Shown: positions 8,571-18,283 of the stretch, piece after piece
How the letters are laid out: each line of letters opens with the position of its first letter
Numbering within the stretch: the stretch's first letter is position 1
DNA from: Thermoplasmatales archaeon
GTDB lineage: Archaea > Thermoplasmatota > E2 > DHVEG-1
DNA length: 54,543 nt
Direction of reading: 5' to 3'
Assembly: GCA_030672305.1 (NCBI GenBank)
Contig: DAOVGR010000028.1
Coordinates: 1 to 54,543, forward strand
Position numbers and translations under genes: made by a program
The notes under the pieces: model-generated
Told to the model about the DNA's origin: nothing
Seen by the model: the letters and a program-made list of their open reading frames with translations, nothing else
The model's database searches: none

Positions 8571-9230
8571 ATGTTATCAATAATTAAACAATTTTTAGTT
8601 GAACAAGAAGGACAATCTTGTCCCAAAGGGCAACAATGGTGTACAAAAACAAATAAATGTGTTCCTATTGGGTCTGGATCTGGAGAAGGACCTCGTAGAA
8701 AAAGACCAAGAAATGAAAGAAGAGAACTTGTAAAAGAGCCACCCGTGGAAGTAGATAAAGATATTGAATTAAAGAAATTTAAAAATGCTAAAGAAGCGTT
8801 AAATATGATTTTAGGAGAAGTATATAAAGTTGGTGAAGATGAAAATGCTTTAGATAATGCTCCAGTTGAAGAACCAGAAGAAGAATTTGAAGCATTAAAG
8901 AAAGATATTGCAGAGTCTTTAAAGTTTATTAATGAATCAAAATATCAGGAATATTTTGAGGCAATGATGAAAAAATTTGGAGTCACCAAACCAAGTGAGT
9001 TAAAAGGGGAAAAGAAAAAAGAATTTTTTGATGCTGTAGATAAGGGATGGAAGGGTGAGAAAGAAGTAAATGAAGTAGATAGAATCCTTGATGAACATGC
9101 GTATGGAGATTTTTTCTTAGGAATGTTAAAAAAGTTTAATGTCACTGGTATAATGCAATTAAGTGTTGATAAAAGAAAAGAATTTTTTAACGCCATAAAA
9201 AGTGGATGGGCTGCTAAAAAAAGCAGCTAG
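8571..9230 (+). CDS. Phage protein with two C-terminal FF-GW repeats, possible head/scaffold protein
   Basis: Residues 17-32 carry a small Cys motif (CPKGQQWCTKTNKCVP), followed by a basic then an acidic linker. The C-terminal half holds two copies of a roughly 42-residue helical repeat, YFEAMMKKFGV...KKKEFFDAVDKGW and FFLGMLKKFNV...KRKEFFNAIKSGW. I recall the same repeat (K-F-G-V...EFF...) at the C termini of T4-like and cyanophage proteins. It is often encoded near head genes, but the function is not established. A gap of about 70 nt separates it from the glycan block. Confidence 0.6.
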   Translation: MLSIIKQFLVEQEGQSCPKGQQWCTKTNKCVPIGSGSGEGPRRKRPRNERRELVKEPPVEVDKDIELKKFKNAKEALNMILGEVYKVGEDENALDNAPVEEPEEEFEALKKDIAESLKFINESKYQEYFEAMMKKFGVTKPSELKGEKKKEFFDAVDKGWKGEKEVNEVDRILDEHAYGDFFLGMLKKFNVTGIMQLSVDKRKEFFNAIKSGWAAKKSS

Positions 9231-9301
9231 TTAAAGAATTAGATACTAAGAAGAAAAAAAGGAACAAATATTAAATTAAAAAGAAAGGATATTAATTAAA
9301 T

Positions 9302-10606
9302 ATGGAATTGAATGGTGAACTTATAAAAAAGAATATAAATATAGGAAATATTTGGGGTGAAACTGGACATAAAAGTCAAGCAAAACAAGTTTCAAAGACT
9401 AGATTACGACAACTTGGTTTATCAAAAGATGGTCTAACTTTTGTTGAAACATTAAAAGATTTACGAAAAATGCCCCCAAATATAGTTATTGCTACAGCTA
9501 CGACAGCTGTTCATTTTGTTCAGAATTGGTCTAAAAAACAATTTTTGAAAAAGAATAATAAATATGTTATGGGGTTAGGAGTTTTTCAACAACTTCAATA
9601 TGATTTTAACTCAAATAAAAAATTATTAAAACCATCTACAATGAAATTCAATAAGTTCTATAATCCTTATAGAGGTCAAGATTTAACTGATTCAACACTT
9701 TTAATATTTAGAACTGGTGGTATTGGAGACCTTTTATTTATTAAACCCAACCTTGATTACCTTAAAGAAAAATACCCAACATGCAAGATAAAATTTGCAT
9801 GTGGTCCGCAATATCAACCTATGGTTGAAACTTGGTCATGTATTGATGAATTATTAGATCTTCCATTTGCATTAAAACATCTTATTGAATGTGATTATCA
9901 TGCTTTATTTGAAGGTGTTATTGAAAGGTGTAAAGAATCTTATGTAAAAAATTCATATAATTTATTTTCAGAATGGATGGGGTTAGATTTACCAGATAAA
10001 AAATTGGTTCCGACACAAGAATCTAAACCAGAATTAGTTGAAAATTGTAAGGAAGTTTTAAAGGGATGGGGTATTGAAAAGGGAGATTTTATTTTAGCTC
10101 AACTTAGAGCAAGTTCACCAATTAGAACTCCAAATCATCAATTTTGGTTAACTTTGTTTAATAAATTAATTGATAAAGGATATAATATTATATTAACAGA
10201 TAACCCTAGACAAACAGAATCGGTTGATGATTTTATTAAATTAGTTGATAAACCCGATAAGATTTTTAATTTTTGTCAACATTCAAAATCATTAGATTAT
10301 TCAATAGCATTAACAAGTTTAGCGGGTATGACTTTATGTACAGATTCAGCATTTTCACATATTGCTGCAAGTTTGGATATACCAGCTTTCGGAATATTTG
10401 GTCCGTTCCCCGGATTTGTGCGTTTAAAGACTTATCCTAAAGCAGATTGGGTTGATGCTGAAAGATCGTGTGCTCCGTGTTTTTTACATGGTCAAGACCC
10501 TTGCCCACAATCAGGAAGAGATGGGTATTCTCCATGTTATGATAATATTGATCATGATGAAGTTGTAGAAAAAATCGAAAAATTGTTGAATAAGGAAAGG
10601 GGGTGA
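9302..10606 (+). CDS. GT9-family heptosyltransferase-like glycosyltransferase
   Basis: The GT-B, GT9 signature is clear: LLIFRTGGIGDLLFIKPNLDYL (about 134-154) is the N-terminal Rossmann glycine loop of ADP-heptose:LPS heptosyltransferases, and a C-terminal donor-site block (CTDSAFSHIAASLDIPAFGIFGP) follows. The C-terminal Cys-rich segment (CAPC...DPC...SPC) also occurs in the family. An extra N-terminal region of about 120 residues, absent in standard WaaC/WaaF, is odd. GT9 enzymes normally build LPS inner core; in a phage the product may decorate the virion or remodel the host surface. It opens the long glycan block. Confidence 0.85.
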   Translation: MELNGELIKKNINIGNIWGETGHKSQAKQVSKTRLRQLGLSKDGLTFVETLKDLRKMPPNIVIATATTAVHFVQNWSKKQFLKKNNKYVMGLGVFQQLQYDFNSNKKLLKPSTMKFNKFYNPYRGQDLTDSTLLIFRTGGIGDLLFIKPNLDYLKEKYPTCKIKFACGPQYQPMVETWSCIDELLDLPFALKHLIECDYHALFEGVIERCKESYVKNSYNLFSEWMGLDLPDKKLVPTQESKPELVENCKEVLKGWGIEKGDFILAQLRASSPIRTPNHQFWLTLFNKLIDKGYNIILTDNPRQTESVDDFIKLVDKPDKIFNFCQHSKSLDYSIALTSLAGMTLCTDSAFSHIAASLDIPAFGIFGPFPGFVRLKTYPKADWVDAERSCAPCFLHGQDPCPQSGRDGYSPCYDNIDHDEVVEKIEKLLNKERG

Positions 10607-10607
10607 A

Positions 10608-11423
10608 ATGATAAAGATATGTATTACAGTTAGAAACCGTCTTGCTATTACAAAAAAATGTTTAGAAGCAATTAAAAGACATTCTATTCTACCACACCAA
10701 ATTTATGTATATAATAACAATACGAACTATTTACTTGATAATCATTTTAAATATTTTCAAAGATTATATAAAAAAAGAGAAATATCTCAAATAACTTTCA
10801 CAACTATAGAATCAACATTTAATGCTTTTTCAAAAGCTGTAGCATTTAATATGTTTGGCAAACAACATGAAGAAGATCCACAAAAAGATTCATATAATTT
10901 TTTACTTTTATTAGATAATGATGTAATAGTAACACCTGGGTATGATCAAAAACTTATGGCAGTTTGGAAGTTTATAAACAAAAATAAAATGGACAATGTT
11001 AAAATTGTAGGACAGAAACCAGGTGGTATAAAAAGTATGCAAAAAATAGATTATAACATTGGAAAAATGGTTGGTAGAGTTGGAAAACTTGGTGGTTCTG
11101 GTTTATGGTCTATGAGAAGTAGTTTTTTTAGAGATATTGGATTTTTAGATTTAAGACAATTGGTTGGACATAATAAAAAACACGACCAATTATATTGGCA
11201 TAAGTGTGAAAAATCAACTAATGGAAAACCATATATTTTTGCTTTACAAGAAAAATTAGGAATTCATTGTGGTAAAGTTGCTGGTTCGGTATGTAATAAA
11301 CTGACGAGTAATAGAAAGGCTGATATAAATTTTGAAGCTGCAGAAAAGGAAATAGATAGTATGGACTTTGATGTGTTTTATAAAAAAATTATGAATGATA
11401 TAAGTTTAGTTAGGGATTGGTAA
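10608..11423 (+). CDS. GT2-like glycosyltransferase (GT-A fold)
   Basis: The N terminus MIKICITVRNRLAITKKCLEAI is a GT-A family 2 opening. LLLLDNDVIV (about residues 103-112) provides the DxD-type metal motif (DND). Length is 271 residues with no transmembrane segment. The start lies 2 nt after the preceding stop, behind AAAGGGGGTGAA. Acceptor and donor cannot be inferred. Confidence 0.75.
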   Translation: MIKICITVRNRLAITKKCLEAIKRHSILPHQIYVYNNNTNYLLDNHFKYFQRLYKKREISQITFTTIESTFNAFSKAVAFNMFGKQHEEDPQKDSYNFLLLLDNDVIVTPGYDQKLMAVWKFINKNKMDNVKIVGQKPGGIKSMQKIDYNIGKMVGRVGKLGGSGLWSMRSSFFRDIGFLDLRQLVGHNKKHDQLYWHKCEKSTNGKPYIFALQEKLGIHCGKVAGSVCNKLTSNRKADINFEAAEKEIDSMDFDVFYKKIMNDISLVRDW

Positions 11424-11425
11424 AT

Positions 11426-12337
11426 ATGAGCAAACCAAAAGCTATATTATTTGGACCATTTGTTGGAGAATTATATTGGGAATGTGGAAGGTTCGCTCCA
11501 ATACTTTCACATATGGTTAGTCATCCTTCACCAAAAGATAAGAATAATAAATATATTGTTTTAACACGAGAAGATAGATTTGATTTATATGGAACGTATG
11601 CTGATATTCTTATTCCATTAAAAATTCCTGATGATTATAATGGTAAAGTTCAACCAGATTGTTTTAGATTACATGGTATGAAGAAAGGGTTATATCAAGA
11701 GTTGGTTGATTTATTTAGAAGTAAATATGAAAAAGAATATAAAATAGTTAGACATATTTATCCAAATATTCATAGGTTTGCTGATAAAAATCAATTTGTA
11801 AAAGAAAAAATGATATATGTATTTTCTCCAAGAAAGACAAATTATAAATTAGTTAATGAATATATTACAAGTGATAAACCTTTAGTAGTTTTGGCGCCTC
11901 GATTTAGAAAAGGATATAGACGAAATTGGCCAAGATGGGAAGAATTTTATGACATACTTTATAAAGACAATTTTTTAATGGATAAATTTCAGTTTATTAT
12001 TTGTGGAAAAAAAGGCGAATATATTAAGGATCGAAAAGATAGATTTTTAGACATGACGAAAATTCAACTTGAAGAGGGAAGTTCGTTGGTTGGTCTTTTA
12101 TTAGCAATTATGAAACAAGCAATATTGGTAGTGGGAAGTCAATCTGCAATTCCGAATATCGGTTTATTATATAAAGTTGAAGTTCTTACATTTGGAAATC
12201 AAAAACAACTTCATACTAAAACATATAATCATTTTAATACATCAATAACATTTATTAATAATGTTAAATATAATATTGATCCAATGGAGTTTTTTAATCA
12301 TATGAAACAAATTTTAAAGAAAAAGGAGATTAAATAA
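11426..12337 (+). CDS. GT-B-type glycosyltransferase-like protein
   Basis: I place the start at ATG 11426 (MSKPKAILFGPF), 9 nt after AGGGA; a TTG at 11417 would add three residues. The architecture is GT-B-like: an N-terminal GPFVGELYWECGRFAPIL, a central PLVVLAPRFRKGYRRNWPRW, FQFIICGKKGEY, and a C-terminal nucleotide-site stretch (VVGSQSAIPNIGLLYKVEVLTFG) similar in order to GT9 and related enzymes. It lacks the classical HP signature, so the substrate is unknown. Confidence 0.6.
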   Translation: MSKPKAILFGPFVGELYWECGRFAPILSHMVSHPSPKDKNNKYIVLTREDRFDLYGTYADILIPLKIPDDYNGKVQPDCFRLHGMKKGLYQELVDLFRSKYEKEYKIVRHIYPNIHRFADKNQFVKEKMIYVFSPRKTNYKLVNEYITSDKPLVVLAPRFRKGYRRNWPRWEEFYDILYKDNFLMDKFQFIICGKKGEYIKDRKDRFLDMTKIQLEEGSSLVGLLLAIMKQAILVVGSQSAIPNIGLLYKVEVLTFGNQKQLHTKTYNHFNTSITFINNVKYNIDPMEFFNHMKQILKKKEIK

Positions 12338-12338
12338 A

Positions 12339-12602
12339 ATGAATGAGTGGGTTAGAAAAAATAGAACTAAATTTTATGCAATGTTACACCAACTTGAACA
12401 ACATCACTTAAGAGGTGGATATGGTGGAGATTTAAATTTAAGCGATGTTTATATTATGCTTAGTGAATTATATAAAGAAGTCGATTCTACACAAGTAGAT
12501 AAAGAGTTGGCAGTGGCTGATTTAGCAGTCGCTAGATCTAAAATTAAGGAGTTAAAATCGGAATTGGGAAAACTTGGAAATATGGTTGCTCAAAAAGAAT
12601 GA
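12339..12602 (+). CDS. Small coiled-coil hypothetical protein
   Basis: An 87-residue protein with a good AAAAGGAGATTAAATAAA site. A Gly-rich turn (HLRGGYGGDLNLSD) lies mid-protein and a coiled coil (KELAVADLAVARSKIKELKS) near the C terminus. It is unusual as a non-enzyme between two glycosyltransferases and overlaps the next gene by 4 nt. No family recognised. Confidence 0.6.
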   Translation: MNEWVRKNRTKFYAMLHQLEQHHLRGGYGGDLNLSDVYIMLSELYKEVDSTQVDKELAVADLAVARSKIKELKSELGKLGNMVAQKE

Positions 12603-13579
12603 AAATAATTTTTGATTTAAGAAATACAGGTCTTGGAAACCAGGGTGGGAGTGCTACATTAGTAAATTGTGCAAACACTTTGTTTAAATTAGGTTATGAA
12701 GTTTATGTTGTAGATAGTATGAAAAATCAACATACATGGACTCCACTTTTAGCAAAACACATGATTAATAAATTACCTGATGCTGATGTGATAATAGCAA
12801 CGGGATATCAATCTGTTAGGGCAACTGTTAAAGCTCCTACTAGATGTGGGGTTAAATTCCATTATATTCGTGCTTGGGAAACTTGGCAAATGTCTGAGCA
12901 AGCTATTGTTAAAAATATATTACAACAACCAACTATTAAAATTGTTAATGGTATTGGTTTGCAGAAAAAATTAAAGAGTTGTAATATTGATTCTAAAATT
13001 ATCAGACCTGGTTATGATTTTGAAGATTTTTATCTACAAACAAAAAGAAATAATCAGACTATTATATTAGGAGGTGTTTATAGAACAGGTAAATTTGCTC
13101 ATATAAAAAGAACTGATTGGATTTTAAGAGCTGCAACCAGAATTAAAAAGAAAATAAAAAATGTAGAATTATGGATGTTTGGTACTGAATCAAATCCAAA
13201 TTATTCAGTAATTGATAAATATTTTAGGAGCCCTTCAAAAGAAGACAAACAATATTTTTATAATATGATAGATATATTTCTTGCACCCACAAAACAAGAA
13301 GGATTACACATGCCACCAGCTGAATCAATGTTAACTGAAACTGCGGTAGTTGGAACAAATGCAGAACTATCTGGTATGCAAGATTATTTAATACATGAAA
13401 AAACTGGATTAGTTTCAGATAATAATTTCCAATCATTTTCAACAAATGTTGAAAAGTTAGTTATTAATAAAAATTTCAGAAAAAGATTGGGTGTTAATGG
13501 AAGAATGAAGATATTAGATATTGGAGACCGAAAAAGTAATATGAAAAAAATGGTTGAATATTTTGAGGAATATTTATGA
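12599..13579 (+). CDS. GT4-like glycosyltransferase (GT-B fold)
   Basis: The C-terminal donor site reads APTKQEGLHMPPAESMLT (about 226-243), the GT4 E-x7-E element in a family-typical context, preceded by a LWMFGTE strand. The N-terminal Rossmann half has MKIIFDLRNTGLGNQGGSATL. The 326-residue length is standard for GT4 retaining transferases that use nucleotide sugars. It overlaps its neighbours by 4 nt on each side, showing tight co-translation within the glycan block. Confidence 0.8.
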   Translation: MKIIFDLRNTGLGNQGGSATLVNCANTLFKLGYEVYVVDSMKNQHTWTPLLAKHMINKLPDADVIIATGYQSVRATVKAPTRCGVKFHYIRAWETWQMSEQAIVKNILQQPTIKIVNGIGLQKKLKSCNIDSKIIRPGYDFEDFYLQTKRNNQTIILGGVYRTGKFAHIKRTDWILRAATRIKKKIKNVELWMFGTESNPNYSVIDKYFRSPSKEDKQYFYNMIDIFLAPTKQEGLHMPPAESMLTETAVVGTNAELSGMQDYLIHEKTGLVSDNNFQSFSTNVEKLVINKNFRKRLGVNGRMKILDIGDRKSNMKKMVEYFEEYL

Positions 13580-14391
13580 AGATATATACAGTTGATGAAA
13601 TATTAGAAAAACTTTTATACTGTATAGCTAAGAATAAATCCTTTTCTCATATTCGTTTGGGGGATGGGGGAATTAAGCTCATAGAATCTTATTTATATAA
13701 TGATTATAAACAATTAGAACATATTATTCAAAAGGAGGGTTTGCCAAGAAATGGGCTTGAATATGTTCTTAAATTATGGGTTCATTATGTTAATGAAGCT
13801 GATTTTATTGATACTCCAGAAGTTTATTATAGTGGTGAATTTTGGCCAAGAGTAAAAAGAGTAGATAAAGGTATAAGTAAACAAACTACAAAAAAACTTT
13901 TATTATGGAAACATTTATATAATGAAATTGGTTTTACAAATAAGAATTATTGTAATCCTGAATCAAACTATCTTATGGTTTTGAAAAGACCTTTAAATTT
14001 AATATCTTTAATGAATGGAAGAAAGTTTTGTATTATAACAGCAAGAGATAATTTAAAAGAAAAATTACAAAGAAAAGGTTTCGATGTTGATATTATAAAA
14101 ATTGTGGCACAATATGATAATCATTATATAAAATGTTTTCAATCTGTTGTTGATACTATAGAAGTAAATGCTAAAGAATATGATTTTTGGCTTGTTGCTG
14201 CTGGAGAACTTGGTAGAATTTATAGTGGATTGATAAAAGAAAATGGTGGAAGAAGTTTGGATATAGGTTTTGTTGCAGATTTTTGGGATGCAAGAGAAGT
14301 TCATTCAAGGCTTCGTCCATTTGTTTCTAGATATGATGAACTTCAATTATCATTAACTGGCAAAGGAATGAAGTATGAAAAATATATCTAA
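13576..14391 (+). CDS. GT-D fold glycosyltransferase (DUF1792 type)
   Basis: The SHIRLGDGGIKLI motif (residues 24-36) corresponds to the (I/R)RFGDGE signature of GT-D/DUF1792 enzymes. The second block, AAGELGRIYSGLIKENGG then SLDIGFVADFWD, matches the usual C-terminal AYD...IDIG portion. GT-D glycosyltransferases act in streptococcal glycoprotein and capsule synthesis and depend on a metal-binding DxE; here the third residue of GDG-E is Gly instead of Glu, a possible active-site change. It overlaps the following gene by 17 nt. Confidence 0.72.
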   Translation: MKIYTVDEILEKLLYCIAKNKSFSHIRLGDGGIKLIESYLYNDYKQLEHIIQKEGLPRNGLEYVLKLWVHYVNEADFIDTPEVYYSGEFWPRVKRVDKGISKQTTKKLLLWKHLYNEIGFTNKNYCNPESNYLMVLKRPLNLISLMNGRKFCIITARDNLKEKLQRKGFDVDIIKIVAQYDNHYIKCFQSVVDTIEVNAKEYDFWLVAAGELGRIYSGLIKENGGRSLDIGFVADFWDAREVHSRLRPFVSRYDELQLSLTGKGMKYEKYI

Positions 14392-15112
14392 AATTGATAT
14401 AACTATGACTGCTACTTTAAGACCAAAAATTTTACAGCAGACATTAGAAACAGTAGTGAATAATATAGTTACTAATGAACATGAATTTAGACTTATAATT
14501 AACATAGATCCATCAGGAGAAAAAATTAAACAAAAAATTATATTAAAGGTAGCTAAAACTTATTTTAAAGATATATTGTATAATTATCCCAAACAATCTT
14601 CGTTTTCAAAGGCTGTAAAATGGGTTTGGGGAAATTCAACTGCACCTTATATTTTTCATATAGAAGATGATTGGAGTATTAATAGAAAAGTTGATGTTAC
14701 TAAAATGATTGGTATATTAGATAAATATGATAAGGTATCTTCATTAAGATTATATAAATATAAAACTCCAAAGGGGAAAGTTTTTTCTACGTTTGGATGT
14801 AAATGGAGATATAATGAAGATGGATTTTATATAGCAGATGGATGGCAAAAACAGTTTGGACTCAACCCAATTTTAATTAAACGACAATTTATTGATGAAG
14901 TATTACCTAAAATGAGAGATGATGTAAATCCTGAGAAACAATTTAGAGCATCTCAAAAGTGGATGGCTCCAATTATTAGGAAATGGAAATATGCTTTGTA
15001 TACACAACCAAGACAATTAGCTTTGGTTACAGATATAGGATTAGGTTGGAGAAAGAAAAATAAATTAGTTAAACCCAAAGGGAAACCATTTTTATCATGG
15101 GAGAAAAATTAA
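14375..15112 (+). CDS. GT2-like glycosyltransferase (GT-A fold)
   Basis: A 245-residue GT-A protein: IDITMTATLRPKILQQTLETV at the N terminus, FSKAVKWVWGNSTAPYIFHIEDDWS with EDDW as the DxD-equivalent near residues 96-99, and a conserved WQ-KQFGLNPILIKRQF acceptor-side block. The start overlaps the previous gene. Similar short GT-A enzymes occur in phage glycan clusters; specificity unknown. Confidence 0.72.
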   Translation: MKNISKIDITMTATLRPKILQQTLETVVNNIVTNEHEFRLIINIDPSGEKIKQKIILKVAKTYFKDILYNYPKQSSFSKAVKWVWGNSTAPYIFHIEDDWSINRKVDVTKMIGILDKYDKVSSLRLYKYKTPKGKVFSTFGCKWRYNEDGFYIADGWQKQFGLNPILIKRQFIDEVLPKMRDDVNPEKQFRASQKWMAPIIRKWKYALYTQPRQLALVTDIGLGWRKKNKLVKPKGKPFLSWEKN

Positions 15113-16027
15113 ATGTTGATTGTTTTATACGGAGACATTTCAAATAAAAAACATGGAAAACAACAACTTATGATTTCTGGTGGGGTCACATGTGGATATA
15201 GAGAATATGCAAAAAAATTCGGTTGTATTATTTATATGACTCCACAAGATATAAAACAACCATGGGAACGTGTTATGATTCAACCAAAGAATGTTGTTAA
15301 TTTTATAAATAAACATCCTGATGCTGTAGTATGGTCTGTAAAACATTCTTCTAAAAAAGATGAACAAATTTTATCAAAAATAAAGAATAAAAAAATATAT
15401 TATTCATGTAATGCAAAAAATATATATAATAATAAATGTAATATTAGTTTAGTTGATACTCAAAAAAGAGTTAAAAAGAATGGTAAATTATGGTTTAAAG
15501 GAAAGGATCCAAATTACTGGAAACCTCTTGAAGAACAACAAAAAGAATATGATTATGTATTAGTAGGTCTAAGGGGTGATAAAAATGAAACATATTTTAT
15601 TAAAAGATTAAATGAAATAAAAGAGAAAAGAAAAATTTTATGGATAGGTGGATATAGATTTAAAAGAAAGATACCTAAAACACACCATTCAGTTGAATTA
15701 ACAAAAAAGTTGGGTCAAGATGAAGTTAGAAATAATATTCCAAAAGCAAAAGTTGGTATATTATTTACAGAGTTAAAGATAGAAGGATTTCCTCAAGGTT
15801 TTTTAGAGATGACTATGTGTGGTGTTCCAGTGGTTTATAATAAGAGAGCAGCTGGTAATAAATTTTATTTTCATAAAGAAAATTCTTTGCTTTGTATGAA
15901 AGATGATATAATAAAAAGTGCTGAAACTTTATTAAAAAATAGAGATCAGATTAAATGTAGAGAAGTGGCAATTAAAAATTATAGTTTAAAAAAATCTTAT
16001 GAAAGGATACAAAAATGTTTAAAATAA
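15113..16027 (+). CDS. GT4-like glycosyltransferase (GT-B fold)
   Basis: The C-terminal motif LKIEGFPQGFLEMTMCGVPVVYN (about 219-241; read E-G-F-x3-F-x-E) is the GT4 donor site, including the usual GVPVV strand. The N-terminal half is divergent. The start is the first codon after the preceding stop. The 3' end overlaps the next gene by 13 nt. Confidence 0.75.
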   Translation: MLIVLYGDISNKKHGKQQLMISGGVTCGYREYAKKFGCIIYMTPQDIKQPWERVMIQPKNVVNFINKHPDAVVWSVKHSSKKDEQILSKIKNKKIYYSCNAKNIYNNKCNISLVDTQKRVKKNGKLWFKGKDPNYWKPLEEQQKEYDYVLVGLRGDKNETYFIKRLNEIKEKRKILWIGGYRFKRKIPKTHHSVELTKKLGQDEVRNNIPKAKVGILFTELKIEGFPQGFLEMTMCGVPVVYNKRAAGNKFYFHKENSLLCMKDDIIKSAETLLKNRDQIKCREVAIKNYSLKKSYERIQKCLK

Positions 16028-16836
16028 TAACTTTAAGTGATTCAAATTATTTTAATTGTGGGAGGTTATTTTTAAAAACTAGAAATGTTCCTAAGAATAC
16101 TGACATTGTTTTATATGGGCCTGATTTAAATAAACAACAATTAAAACAATTAGATAAACATAGTATTTCATATGAAAAGGTTGATAAAAAAACATGGGAT
16201 ACACAGATGCAGTTTTTGAAGTTTGATATGATTCTTAATGAATTGGAAAAAGATAAAAATAAGAAATATAAAGGATTTCTTTTAGTAGATTGGGATGTAT
16301 TTTTTGTAAATGATTGGTCTCATTTATATGAATATGATTTTGATTTAACAATTGTTGGGAGACCTGATGAAATAAAAAGAAGAATAATAAGAGCATATGG
16401 TTGTGGTGGAGGATTCTTTTTTAAACATAGTGCAAAAAAATTGTTTGAATATGGGCAAGATGTAATTCTTAATGGTGGAGATGATAGTATACCAGAATAT
16501 GATAGGATATGGAAAACTTTAGAAAGTGGAAGACCAGTTCATAAAACACACAAAAGAGAAAATCTCAGGTGGTGGGTTGATCAAATATTTATATCATCTA
16601 TTGTTTTAAGATTTATGGAAGAAACAAATTATAAACAAAAACTAGGATTAGAACCTGTATTTTCAAATTTTAATGATTTTAAAATAGCTTTTGTAAATGA
16701 AAAATATTATAATGTATTAAATTCCGATCCAGTAATTAAAAGAGAAAAAAGTAATATTTTTATACGTCATTTGAAACATTTAGGTAGAGTAAAATTAGTT
16801 GGTGCAAAAAAAGCTATGATAAAGGAAAAGTTATAA
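16015..16836 (+). CDS. GT-A glycosyltransferase-like protein with DWD motif
   Basis: LLVDWDVFFVNDW (about residues 90-102) supplies a DxD metal site. RAYGCGGGFFFKHSAKKLF and a later WWVDQIF follow the order seen in GT8/GT32-like and GT-A glycan enzymes. Length is 273 residues with no signal or transmembrane segment. Start overlaps the previous gene; TAATG overlap with the next. Confidence 0.65.
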   Translation: MFKIITLSDSNYFNCGRLFLKTRNVPKNTDIVLYGPDLNKQQLKQLDKHSISYEKVDKKTWDTQMQFLKFDMILNELEKDKNKKYKGFLLVDWDVFFVNDWSHLYEYDFDLTIVGRPDEIKRRIIRAYGCGGGFFFKHSAKKLFEYGQDVILNGGDDSIPEYDRIWKTLESGRPVHKTHKRENLRWWVDQIFISSIVLRFMEETNYKQKLGLEPVFSNFNDFKIAFVNEKYYNVLNSDPVIKREKSNIFIRHLKHLGRVKLVGAKKAMIKEKL

Positions 16837-17468
16837 TGCCAGTTTTATTAACAAAATTGTCAAATAAATATGGTTGTGATAAGTCTGATAAGAAACATAA
16901 ATATACAATAAGATATCATAATTATTTTGAAAAAGATAGACATAAAAAATTTAACTTATTAGAGCTGGGTTTTGGTAGAGGAAATTCAGTTAAAATGTGG
17001 ATGGAATATTTTACCAAAGCAAATTTGGTGTCTGTTGATATAAGAGAAAAATTACCAGATGATAAATTAATCCAGAAACATGTTAAGAGTGGAAGATTTG
17101 AATTTGTTAGTGCTGATCAAATAGATATGTCTAAAGTTTTGAAAATTTTTGATACTTATAAAGATTTTTATATTATTATAGATGATGCCTCACATGTTGC
17201 AGAAGATCAACAATATACATTTTACCAGTTATTTCATTCTGTTACACCTGGGGGATATTATATTATTGAAGATTTGAAATGTAAGAGAAGTCATAGTAAA
17301 AAATTTCAAATTCAAGCAGATAAAACCTTAGAGGTATTAAAAAGATATACAAATGGTAATAGTTTTAATAGTAAAATTTTAACTTTGAAACAGAATATGT
17401 ATTTAGATGGATTTATAGAAAGTATAAAAATTTATGATAAAATTGCATTTATAAAAAAGAAGGGGTAA
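16836..17468 (+). CDS. Class I SAM methyltransferase, MycE-like sugar O-methyltransferase family
   Basis: YGCDKSDKKHKYTIRYHNYF at 13-32 matches the DKG-x-H-Y-x3-Y-F opening of MycE/CmcI-like sugar O-methyltransferases. NLLELGFGRGNSVKMW is the SAM motif I, and IIIDDASHVAEDQQYTFYQL the metal-binding D-D-H region. Family members methylate hydroxyls of sugar residues using Mg2+. Position between glycosyltransferases suggests it caps or modifies a sugar of the phage-directed glycan. Confidence 0.8.
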   Translation: MPVLLTKLSNKYGCDKSDKKHKYTIRYHNYFEKDRHKKFNLLELGFGRGNSVKMWMEYFTKANLVSVDIREKLPDDKLIQKHVKSGRFEFVSADQIDMSKVLKIFDTYKDFYIIIDDASHVAEDQQYTFYQLFHSVTPGGYYIIEDLKCKRSHSKKFQIQADKTLEVLKRYTNGNSFNSKILTLKQNMYLDGFIESIKIYDKIAFIKKKG

Positions 17469-17470
17469 TT

Positions 17471-18283
17471 ATGGATATTGATTTTATAACTTTTATAGGA
17501 CCAAACTCTGCTGACTATGCAGAATATTTAAAATATACATGTGAAAATTTTGCAAGTGGAAAACATAATATACACTGGAAAGCTGTAGAGTCAGTGGGTG
17601 TTGATAGAATGCCAAAAGGGTATCAATATTTATTTAAAGCTCCTGATACAAAACATAATTCGCTAAATCATGGAACTGCAATGAATATGGCTCTTAAATA
17701 TATAGAATCAAAATATGTAGTTTTCATTGATGCTGACATGGCAATTGTTCATAAAAATTGGGATGATATAATTGTAAATGAACTTAATAAAAATGATTGT
17801 TTTGGAGTAAGTTATGCCCATTCAAAAAAATACAGAGATTTTCCAACGGTTTATTTATTTGCATTTAGATCATATATTTTGGATAAGTCCGCATTAGACT
17901 TTAGACCAAGCGTTAAACGAGGAGTAGATTCTCCTATGAGAAAAAAATTAAATAAACAAGAAGCTAAAATATTTGGAATGAAATCTGGAAGTATACTTAA
18001 ATGTGATACAGGGTGGAGACTTCCTTTAGTCAAAATAGATGGAATTACTAGTAAGTCGATGCCAATGGTTATGATGACTTCTAAAAAAGCACAGTTACCA
18101 TTTGAAAATGATAAACATAAAAAATTATGTATGCAAAAACCAGGTCATATGTATGAATGGCATTATAATGGAAGAGTGTTTACTACACATAAACAAGCAA
18201 GTAGAGTACATCCTTTGAAAGAAACTTGGGGTGATGCTTGGAAAAGAAGAATTGACTTGTATATTAAGGAGAACAGAATATGA
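17471..18283 (+). CDS. GT2-like glycosyltransferase, first of a tandem pair
   Basis: A GT-A protein whose VVFIDADMAIVHKNW (about residues 82-96) contains the DxD. HGTAMNMALKYI precedes it as in GT2 enzymes, and EWHYNGRVFTTHKQAS lies near the C terminus. It is a clear paralogue of the next gene over its full length, sharing for example FxGPNSADYAEYLKYTCE at the N terminus. No transmembrane segment. Confidence 0.78.
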   Translation: MDIDFITFIGPNSADYAEYLKYTCENFASGKHNIHWKAVESVGVDRMPKGYQYLFKAPDTKHNSLNHGTAMNMALKYIESKYVVFIDADMAIVHKNWDDIIVNELNKNDCFGVSYAHSKKYRDFPTVYLFAFRSYILDKSALDFRPSVKRGVDSPMRKKLNKQEAKIFGMKSGSILKCDTGWRLPLVKIDGITSKSMPMVMMTSKKAQLPFENDKHKKLCMQKPGHMYEWHYNGRVFTTHKQASRVHPLKETWGDAWKRRIDLYIKENRI

